40,855 nt of DNA from an uncultured Bacilli bacterium. GTDB lineage: Bacteria > Bacillota_I > Bacilli_A > RF39 > UBA660. Positions within the stretch are counted from its first letter, which is position 1. Every line of letters starts with the position of its first letter. A program made the position numbers and the translations under genes. The notes below the pieces were generated by a model that made no database searches, had not been told where the DNA came from, and saw only the letters and a list, made by a program, of their open reading frames with translations. The stretch covers positions 1 through 40,855 of the forward strand of contig CAKOJO010000004.1 of NCBI GenBank assembly GCA_934090595.1, given 5' to 3'. Positions 1 through 5,685 of the stretch are shown here, one piece after another.

Positions 1-114
1 AAGTTAATACTTGGATTAAACAAAGCAAAAGAAATACTAACTACTATTAGTACTAAGAATATTATTATAGTTATTATTTTTTTATTTCTTCCTTTATTTT
101 TTAAAGGGTTATAA
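1..114 (+). CDS. C-terminal fragment of an unknown protein
   Basis: The first frame is open from base 1 to a TAA at 112-114 and encodes 37 residues. The segment starts with a short polar stretch rich in Lys and Thr, followed by a hydrophobic run of Ile, Leu, Val and Phe (about 14 residues) and the ending FKGL. This resembles a C-terminal membrane anchor or the last helix of a membrane protein. The start lies outside the window, so family and function cannot be named. The reading depends only on the open frame and composition. Confidence 0.4.
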   Translation, partial: KLILGLNKAKEILTTISTKNIIIVIIFLFLPLFFKGL

Positions 115-348
115 GTATTTTGCCCCCCCATACGAATTATTGTTCGTCATAGTTTTATTGCAGATTTTTTGTGTAGATTTTCGAATTATTTTACCCACTT
201 TTTATCGAATTATTTTACCCGACTTTGTGTTTAATAAAACAATTAATCTACATTCAAAAATCTTCCTCCTTTCTTAGTTTCTTATACATCAATTTTACAA
301 CAAAAAAAGCACTTTTTCAAGTACTATTTCTTGTTAGATTCTTCTACT
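115..348. other. Non-coding AT-rich stretch with short direct repeats
   Basis: No convincing gene lies here. The stretch has a run of seven C at about 123-129 and the repeated motif described separately at 181-220. A frame open over 225-443 has no ribosome binding site and overlaps a promoter, so it is not called. Confidence 0.5.
181..220. repeat. 16-bp direct repeat, two copies
   Basis: TCGAATTATTTTACCC occurs at 181-196 and again at 205-220, a centre-to-centre distance of 24 bp. A partial relative (ACGAATTATT) lies at about 132-141. The spacing of just over two helical turns would suit a protein binding site, but no binding protein can be named. Confidence 0.5.
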
Positions 349-356
349 CAATAAAC

Positions 357-385
357 TTGACATCCAAACATTTATTTGTTATATT
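357..385 (+). promoter_or_regulatory. Sigma-A promoter of the small membrane peptide
   Basis: TTGACA at 357-362 and TATATT at 380-385 are separated by exactly 17 bp. The -35 is a full consensus match and the -10 has one mismatch. Transcription would start near 392 and give a leader of about 57 nt before the ATG at 449. Confidence 0.75.
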
Positions 386-414
386 TATATTGCACGTATC
401 TTTGGGCGTCGGCT

Positions 415-438
415 TCGCTATTCTTTTTAAGAAAGCGA
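415..438 (+). promoter_or_regulatory. Leader hairpin at the ribosome binding site
   Basis: Bases 415-419 (TCGCT) pair with 434-438 (AGCGA) and bases 421-425 (TTCTT) pair with 429-433 (AAGAA), with one bulged A and a TTT loop. The 3' arm includes the first two bases of the GAGGTGA ribosome binding site (437-443). This resembles the upstream helix that limits translation of Fst-type toxins. Confidence 0.6.
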
Positions 439-448
439 GGTGATAGTT

Positions 449-523
449 ATGAGTAAAAAAGATTTTTTAATTTTTTCCCTGCTTATAATTATATATTTAT
501 TATTATTTTACATCATGAGATAG
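449..523 (+). CDS. 24-residue membrane peptide, candidate type I toxin
   Basis: ATG at 449 follows GAGGTGA (437-443) with 5 nt spacing, and the frame ends with TAG at 521-523. The product starts MSKKDF, continues with an uninterrupted hydrophobic stretch of Leu, Ile, Tyr and Phe, and ends YIMR: one transmembrane helix flanked by positive charges. That layout matches Fst/Ldr/holin-like type I toxins, which insert into the inner membrane. A consensus promoter, a leader hairpin over the ribosome binding site, a 10-bp pairing between leader (407-416) and 3' UTR (595-604), and a convergent antisense promoter all fit a type I toxin-antitoxin locus. No sequence family was recognised, so the role is inferred from architecture. 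It could instead be a harmless membrane micropeptide. Confidence 0.6.
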   Translation: MSKKDFLIFSLLIIIYLLLFYIMR

Positions 524-539
524 CTTAATGTGAAAATAA

Positions 540-624
540 TATAAATATGACGTCTCTCTGATATAGGGAAACGTCACAACTCAGAAATCAACAAGAAGTC
601 GACGTTCGAGGAACGTGCTTCTTT
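540..624 (-). ncRNA. Candidate antisense RNA (type I antitoxin-like)
   Basis: A promoter on the minus strand at 631-659 would start a transcript near 624. The RNA would first fold a long hairpin (623 to 593) and then a second hairpin from GACGT at 575-571 to ACGTC at 553-549, with an inner CUCU/AGGG helix. The minus strand is T-rich directly after that second hairpin (548 to about 536), as expected for a terminator. The RNA would be about 70-85 nt and fully complementary to the 3' UTR of the peptide mRNA, the layout of the Fst RNA I/RNA II pair. Expression is not shown by sequence alone. Confidence 0.5.
593..623 (+). terminator. Hairpin in the 3' UTR of the peptide gene
   Basis: AAGAAG (593-598) pairs with CTTCTT (618-623), and ACGTTC (602-607) pairs with GAACGT (611-616) around a GAG loop. 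An AT-rich but not pure T stretch follows, so termination strength is uncertain. Bases 595-604 can instead pair with the leader at 407-416. Confidence 0.55.
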
Positions 625-630
625 ATATAT

Positions 631-659
631 AATATACTACTTTTAGTAGTTTTATACAA
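631..659 (-). promoter_or_regulatory. Promoter of the convergent antisense RNA
   Basis: Read on the minus strand: TTGTAT (659-654), 17 bp, TATATT (636-631). The -10 is good and the -35 is weak (3 of 6). The spacer holds the small palindrome ACTAC-TTTTA-GTAGT at 636-650. Confidence 0.4.
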
Positions 660-682
660 GTATTTATCGTTATTTATTAGTA

Positions 683-1192
683 TTATTCTTCGATAAAGTT
701 TTCTCCTTTATGTGGTTCTGTTCTTAATAAATCATTGTAATCAAATTGTCTTAATACTTCATATAAAACTATTGCAACACAGTTTGAAAGATTAAGACTT
801 CTTACGTCACTTGTCATTGGTATTCTCATACAGTGTTCTAGGTCTTTTTGTAATATTTCTTTTGATATACCTGTACTTTCTTTACCAAATATTAAGTAAA
901 TATCTTTATTTACATCTTCTTTATAATTAAAACTACTGTGAGGTTTTTTACCATATCTTGTGAAATAGTAATATATTCCGTTGTTTTTGTTTTTGAAGTC
1001 ATCAAAGTTTTCATATACTTCATAGTTTAATTTATCTATATAGTTTACTCCACTTCTTCTTATTCTTTTTTCATCTAGTTCAAAACCGAGTGGTTTTATG
1101 AGATGTAGTTTAGCTCCGGTTGCTACACATGTTCTCATAATATTTCCAGTATTTTGTGGTATTTCTGGTTCATATAGTACTATATTTATCAT
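683..1192 (-). CDS. trmL: tRNA (cytidine(34)/uridine(34)-2'-O)-methyltransferase TrmL
   Basis: This 169-residue protein is a SPOUT-fold methyltransferase of the TrmL/CspR/YibK family, which 2'-O-methylates the wobble base of tRNA-Leu with S-adenosylmethionine. The family signatures are visible: EPEIPQNTGNIMR near the N terminus (about 8-20), then GATLHLIKPLGF-like residues, IFGKESTGI in the middle, and MTSDVRSLNLSNCVAIVLYE at the C terminus, which forms the knotted SAM-binding site. Length is normal for the family. The start at 1192 overlaps the stop of the upstream thioredoxin-like gene by 4 nt (ATGA), so translation is probably coupled. It is the last gene of a ylbL-trx-trmL unit. Confidence 0.93.
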   Translation of the reverse strand: MINIVLYEPEIPQNTGNIMRTCVATGAKLHLIKPLGFELDEKRIRRSGVNYIDKLNYEVYENFDDFKNKNNGIYYYFTRYGKKPHSSFNYKEDVNKDIYLIFGKESTGISKEILQKDLEHCMRIPMTSDVRSLNLSNCVAIVLYEVLRQFDYNDLLRTEPHKGENFIEE

Positions 1193-1692
1193 ATTTCATA
1201 TCCTTTTAGGAATTGTTCTATTTCATTTATTGTTAGTACTTTATCATCTGATGATAATATATCTATAATTTTACCACTTTTAAATACTAATAGTGTTGGA
1301 TATTTATTTACTTTTTTTACTAAATCATTACTTTTATATTTGTTATATATTTTAGTAGAATAATCATTCTCATCACTCTTAAATCCAAGATTTAAGTATA
1401 CTATATCATCATTTAGATTATTACTAGTAATATACTTTTTAAACTTAGATTCAAAACTACGACATGTTTTTTCACTAGTAGTACACATATAGACTACTAA
1501 GAAATCTCTTTCTTGTAGAATATTTGATAAATTATCATATTTCACTTCCATAAGAGTATCTGTTATTACTGGATCATTTAATTTATTATTATCATATTGT
1601 TTATACCAAGAGAATAAGTATAAACTTATTATAATTGTTGATAAAATTATTAATAATAATACAAAATAGTTTTTAGTTTTTACTTCTTTCAT
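1189..1692 (-). CDS. Membrane-anchored thioredoxin-like protein, no CxxC
   Basis: The 167-residue product has one N-terminal membrane helix (about residues 9-28) followed by an extracytoplasmic thioredoxin-like domain. Visible features are a beta strand (FLVVYMC), a helix after the cysteine pair, and KYPTLLVFKSGK, which matches the cis-proline loop and following strand of thioredoxins. The usual CxxC is replaced by a C-x6-C arrangement (CTTSEKTC), so classical disulfide exchange is doubtful. It may be a bacteriocin-transport-accessory-type thioredoxin-like protein. A ribosome binding site (GAGGTGA) precedes the ATG at 1692. It lies between ylbL (upstream) and trmL, overlapping trmL by 4 nt. 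Confidence 0.7.
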   Translation of the reverse strand: MKEVKTKNYFVLLLIILSTIIISLYLFSWYKQYDNNKLNDPVITDTLMEVKYDNLSNILQERDFLVVYMCTTSEKTCRSFESKFKKYITSNNLNDDIVYLNLGFKSDENDYSTKIYNKYKSNDLVKKVNKYPTLLVFKSGKIIDILSSDDKVLTINEIEQFLKGYEI

Positions 1693-1728
1693 TATAGTTT
1701 CACCTCATTTTATATTTTAACATATTAA

Positions 1729-2748
1729 TTATTTATTTTGAAGTGTTTTTAACACTTTTAATGCTTCATTAAATGTTTCTACTTTATATAGTTTTAACTT
1801 ATAGTTTTTTTCTTTTATTGTTTTATATGCCTCATCATAGTTTTCTTTAGGTACTAGAAATATATCACATTTTTTTCTTTTTGCTCCCTGTACTTTATAT
1901 TTTACTCCGCCAATTTCTCCGACTATGCCGTCTTTATCAATAGTGCCTGTTCCACATACTTTATTACCTTTAGTTATATCAGTATTATTAAGTTTATTAT
2001 ATATTGATAAAGATAACATTAATCCTCCGGATGGTCCACTTTGTTTACCTGAGAAATCAAATGTTATTTTAGGCACTACTTCATAATTATAATCATTTAA
2101 GATATATACTCCCATTCTTTTTTCATTGTCTATTATTTTTATCTTTGTTTTAGTAATTACTTCTTTATTATCTCTTTTTACTTTTATTTTTACTTCATCA
2201 TTTTCATTTTTAGTACTTATTATTTCTTTTATTTGTGATGCATCACTTATTTTAATATTATCTACTTCGATTATTTTATCTTTTATTTTTAAATCTGTTG
2301 TTGCAAACTCATCTATATATATTACATATAATTCACTACTCTTAGTAGTTATTGTTTTATTAGAATTAGTGTATGCTACAAAAACTGCATTATTTATTGA
2401 TTGATTAAAATACATTTTTTCTCTAAATTCATAATTTTCTTTTGATTCCTCTTTATATGTTACATCTTTTACTTTTTCTTTTTCAAAGCTTGGTATTATA
2501 TATGATAATAAATATGTAATAACATTACCCTTTAGTTCTGTTACATAAGTTGCATTTATTGATCCTTGTTTCTTTTTTTCATTTGTTACTTTTATATCTT
2601 TATCAAGGTTCATTGTTCCTCCCCCGATAGTTATGTAGTAATCTACTGGTATAAGCATTATTGTAATGAATATTACTAATGTTATTATATAGATTATTGT
2701 TTTTTTATCAAAAAAGTTTTTAATATTTATTATTATTTTATTTTTCAT
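1729..2748 (-). CDS. ylbL: PDZ-containing Lon-like serine protease (YlbL/SepM family)
   Basis: 339 residues: an N-terminal membrane anchor (about 17-37), a PDZ domain (about 135-205) and a C-terminal S16 Lon-type protease domain. The catalytic Ser240 lies in SGPSGG and the catalytic Lys in GGVKYK (Lys283 or Lys285). Family members are membrane-anchored proteases facing outwards: SepM of Streptococcus mutans trims a competence peptide, and B. subtilis YlbL is implicated in degrading the SOS division inhibitor YneA. AAGGAG precedes the ATG. In B. subtilis ylbJ, ylbK and ylbL are neighbours; here ylbJ is directly adjacent but divergent (47 bp apart), so the cluster is partly conserved. Confidence 0.9.
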   Translation of the reverse strand: MKNKIIINIKNFFDKKTIIYIITLVIFITIMLIPVDYYITIGGGTMNLDKDIKVTNEKKKQGSINATYVTELKGNVITYLLSYIIPSFEKEKVKDVTYKEESKENYEFREKMYFNQSINNAVFVAYTNSNKTITTKSSELYVIYIDEFATTDLKIKDKIIEVDNIKISDASQIKEIISTKNENDEVKIKVKRDNKEVITKTKIKIIDNEKRMGVYILNDYNYEVVPKITFDFSGKQSGPSGGLMLSLSIYNKLNNTDITKGNKVCGTGTIDKDGIVGEIGGVKYKVQGAKRKKCDIFLVPKENYDEAYKTIKEKNYKLKLYKVETFNEALKVLKTLQNK

Positions 2749-2795
2749 AGATTATTTTCTCCTTAATATAATTATAACAGGAAAGTGAGGAAAGT

Positions 2796-3740
2796 ATGAA
2801 AAAAAAGTTTTATTCTTTAATAGTCATGTTATGTTTATCTTTTGTTATTTTGTTTATATTTATTAATTCTAGTGTAGTAAATGATTCTATATTTTTTAGT
2901 TATGAACTATTTATTAAGAATATTTTTCCATCACTATTTCCTATGTTTATTATATCATATATTTTAGTAGAAATTGGTATACCTGAGTTTTTAGGCGGTA
3001 TTTTTTATAAAGTTTTTAACAAATTATTTTTAGTAAATAGCAATGCTAGTTTTGTCTTTTTTATGAGTATGCTTACTGGTTTTCCTAGTAGTGCTAAGTA
3101 TATTGATATGTTAATGGATAAGAAGAAAATTAATTCTTATGATGCCTCAAAGATATTAACATTTACTTTCTTTTCTAATCCTTTATTTATTGTAAATACA
3201 GTTGGTGTTATGTTTCTTGGTAATATTAATTTAGGTTTTATTATATTAATTTCTCATATTGTAGGTAATGTTTTGGTGGGTATTCTTGTTAGAGGTTATA
3301 ACAAGTCTAATATAACTGAAGTCATTGATATTAAAAAAAGTATTAAGGATCTTATTAATAAGATTAATACCACTAACTTTTTTAGTGTCTTTTTAAATGG
3401 TATAAAAGATGCTATTAATACAATGATTTTAATATTTGGTATTATTGTTACTTTTCAGATAATTATTAGTATTTTACCTTGTAATGTGTTTTTTAAAGGT
3501 ATTATTGAAATGACTACAGGTTTAAGACTTATATCTTTTTATGATGATTTATACTTAAAAATATTTTTATCTACATTTTTTATAAGTTTTGGTGGTTTTT
3601 CTGTCCATACACAGATAATGAATATATTAAATAAAAAAAGAGTAAAATATTTACCCTTTCTATTTGCCAGAATTATTCATGGTGTTATAAGTGCAGTTAT
3701 TGCGATTGTATTATTTCACTTAATGGATGGACTATTGTAA
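2796..3740 (+). CDS. ylbJ: YlbJ-like sporulation integral membrane protein
   Basis: The 314-residue product is a polytopic membrane protein (about 8 helices) of the nucleoside-recognition (Gate) fold family that includes YlbJ, SpoIIIAM-like and SpmA/B proteins. Typical segments are LFPSLFPMFIISYIL-like residues early, the motif GFPSSAKY (about 96-103), a SNPLFI turn and a C-terminal GGFSVHTQI. B. subtilis ylbJ is needed for efficient sporulation. The start follows GAGGAAAGT. Its 3' end overlaps the convergent pilin-like gene by 44 nt. Adjacent ylbL supports orthology. Function in this organism is inferred from the family. Confidence 0.82.
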   Translation: MKKKFYSLIVMLCLSFVILFIFINSSVVNDSIFFSYELFIKNIFPSLFPMFIISYILVEIGIPEFLGGIFYKVFNKLFLVNSNASFVFFMSMLTGFPSSAKYIDMLMDKKKINSYDASKILTFTFFSNPLFIVNTVGVMFLGNINLGFIILISHIVGNVLVGILVRGYNKSNITEVIDIKKSIKDLINKINTTNFFSVFLNGIKDAINTMILIFGIIVTFQIIISILPCNVFFKGIIEMTTGLRLISFYDDLYLKIFLSTFFISFGGFSVHTQIMNILNKKRVKYLPFLFARIIHGVISAVIAIVLFHLMDGLL

Positions 3741-4182
3741 ATCCAAATTTTTTTGTACCATCTACATAACCATATTCAAGTGTTATTGTTAAAGTATTAT
3801 TTTCTACATCAATTATACTATTTGATCCTTGTGATAAGATTTCACTATTACTAAAGTAAGGTATTTCATAAGTAACATTATTATAAATTATTTTACCATT
3901 GTCTATTGCTATACTTCTTTTTGTACCATTAAAATCACATTTTATTGATTTTTTGTCTGATGATACGGCATCACAACTAGTAACTTTATTTTTTACAAGA
4001 TCCCCTTGTATTCTTGCAATCATTAAATTATCAAAGTCTTTGAACTCTTTTTCCATTTGTTTATCAGTAACATCTGATTTTACTTCCATTATTATATTGA
4101 ATAGTCCCACAAGTATAATCATAAGGAGTGCAAACGACACTACTACTTCGACTAAAGTTATTCCTTTATTATTTAATTTCAT
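3697..4182 (-). CDS. Type IV pilin-like protein (competence pseudopilin type)
   Basis: 161 residues beginning with a class III signal: KG followed by ITLVE, with the Glu at position +5 of the mature protein and then a hydrophobic helix (about 8-30). A prepilin peptidase would cut after the Gly. The remainder is a small beta-rich domain with two cysteines (TSCD and KCDF) that could form a disulfide, like minor pseudopilins ComGD/ComGF. A strong AAGGAGG precedes the ATG. It follows the larger pilin-like gene by 10 nt and is probably co-transcribed. Together with ComGA, ComEA and ComEC in this window it points to a DNA-uptake pilus. No prepilin peptidase or ComGB is present here. Confidence 0.75.
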   Translation of the reverse strand: MKLNNKGITLVEVVVSFALLMIILVGLFNIIMEVKSDVTDKQMEKEFKDFDNLMIARIQGDLVKNKVTSCDAVSSDKKSIKCDFNGTKRSIAIDNGKIIYNNVTYEIPYFSNSEILSQGSNSIIDVENNTLTITLEYGYVDGTKKFGFTIVHPLSEIIQSQ

Positions 4183-4192
4183 TTGAACCTCC

Positions 4193-5587
4193 TTATAATG
4201 TTAATTGATATGGACTGCCTGTCGTTCCATTTCCACTTGAAATCTTTACATTAGATGAAAGACTTAGGACTGGGCGAATGACATACTCAAAGGTGACATC
4301 GTTGTTACCTACATAACTACTTAATGACATAAGGAACACACGACTGGAATTGCCTGAATATTGTGAAAGTAGCCATGTACTTGCTCCTTTATCTAGCCAA
4401 TTATTTGTTGTTTTGCAATTTATTGAACTACTATAAGAATATAAGTTGCTTGTACATGTTTTTGCTGCTGCGTATCCATAATCACTCGCATACATTATTG
4501 CTATTTTTTTATTTGTATCATTTTGCGTTATAGGGTTTGTTCCGTAGTAATAGCCTGCTTTATTAGACCCATTTTTTCTTTCGTATTGCCACATTATATC
4601 AGTTGTCATTTCTGAAGAATTGTATCCTCCGAGATAATATTTTGTTGTTCCTATCATGTTTTTAGCATCACTACTTAGTGTATTATAATAATCATTATTT
4701 AAATATGTATTAAGTGTTGCAGTTGTCCAGTTATTTGATGAAGTTTCGTTCCATTTCTTATTTCCAATAGATGTATCCTTTATTATTTTAAATCTATTTT
4801 CTACATTACCAGATACATCTTCAGTAGGTATTATTCCAATTATTCTCCATACCTCATTATTAAATGTTACATAATTATTTACATTTCCTCCACGATATCT
4901 ATATTCAGTTGCAAACTTACTATCTACTTGAAGTGTGTTATTAATTGTATGAGTTATTTGTTCTAATCCATTTTGTCCCACATTTTCTTGTGCAAATTCT
5001 GTTGCATTCTTTGCATTTATTTCAGGTATATCATCTATTTCATATTTTAATTTAACATTGGCATAACCAGAATTAGTTTTTATAATTAGTCTATATATTT
5101 CTTGTTGAGAATCTCTATCATTGTAATCAGGTAAACTTAATATATAGGTTCTTAAATCTGGTAATTTATTTGTATCTTGTTTTAATTCACTTTTTAAACT
5201 TGAAATATTATAGTTAGTTAGTATTAATGTAGGATTTATTTTAGTTTTTAGATTTGTACATATATCTTTGTTGGATCCCGCGAGTGAATCACAAGACTTT
5301 TCATTACCATTTATATCTTGTCCTATTAAAAGAATATATTTATTTGTACTTAATTCATTATTTGCTTGTTGTTGTAATGTTTCATCTGTTATATATCCTT
5401 GGAATAGTTTTCTAAAGTAATGTAATTCGTATTGACTTGATATATCATTATAGTTTTCACTTCTTGCATATTCACCAGATAAAGGCATGAAGTTACTATA
5501 TAGTACTGTAAATATTACCATCATTACTAGTGTAACTGCTAGAATTTCCGCTAATGCGAACCCTTTATTATTCTTTTTTATTTTCAT
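4193..5587 (-). CDS. Large pilin-like protein with C-terminal lectin-like domain
   Basis: 464 residues. The N terminus is a class III pilin signal (KG then FALAEI with Glu at +5, then a hydrophobic helix). A middle region of about 170 residues is of unknown fold. From about residue 205 a large domain starts (YRYRGG, EVWRIIGIIPTED, SIGNK.W, NNWTTATLNTYLN, YYLGGY, ASDYGYAA, WLLSQY, RPVL, VKISSGNG). This pattern of WRIIG, N.W..A.LN.YLN and RPVL resembles the DUF6273/C-type-lectin-like folds of bacterial surface proteins. The same domain recurs in the gene at 39827-40855. The region before RPVL differs strongly between the two copies. Such a large minor pilin probably sits at the pilus tip and may bind a ligand; this is inference. 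Ribosome binding site AGGGTGA precedes the ATG. Confidence 0.72.
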   Translation of the reverse strand: MKIKKNNKGFALAEILAVTLVMMVIFTVLYSNFMPLSGEYARSENYNDISSQYELHYFRKLFQGYITDETLQQQANNELSTNKYILLIGQDINGNEKSCDSLAGSNKDICTNLKTKINPTLILTNYNISSLKSELKQDTNKLPDLRTYILSLPDYNDRDSQQEIYRLIIKTNSGYANVKLKYEIDDIPEINAKNATEFAQENVGQNGLEQITHTINNTLQVDSKFATEYRYRGGNVNNYVTFNNEVWRIIGIIPTEDVSGNVENRFKIIKDTSIGNKKWNETSSNNWTTATLNTYLNNDYYNTLSSDAKNMIGTTKYYLGGYNSSEMTTDIMWQYERKNGSNKAGYYYGTNPITQNDTNKKIAIMYASDYGYAAAKTCTSNLYSYSSSINCKTTNNWLDKGASTWLLSQYSGNSSRVFLMSLSSYVGNNDVTFEYVIRPVLSLSSNVKISSGNGTTGSPYQLTL

Positions 5588-5685
5588 ATAAAATCACCCT
5601 TGATTATTAACTAAATATATTATATAATATTTATATAATAATTTCTAGTGTAAATTAAAAGAATATGAGAATAAAGAGGGATTTT

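Noticed and set aside
225..443. Open frame of 72 codons on the plus strand
   Set aside because: No ribosome binding site, overlaps a consensus promoter and the leader hairpin of the real small gene, and composition follows an AT-rich non-coding stretch.
4193..5587. Full diversity-generating retroelement
   Set aside because: Divergent lectin-like patches are present but no reverse transcriptase, accessory gene or template repeat lies in the window, so only the possibility is recorded.
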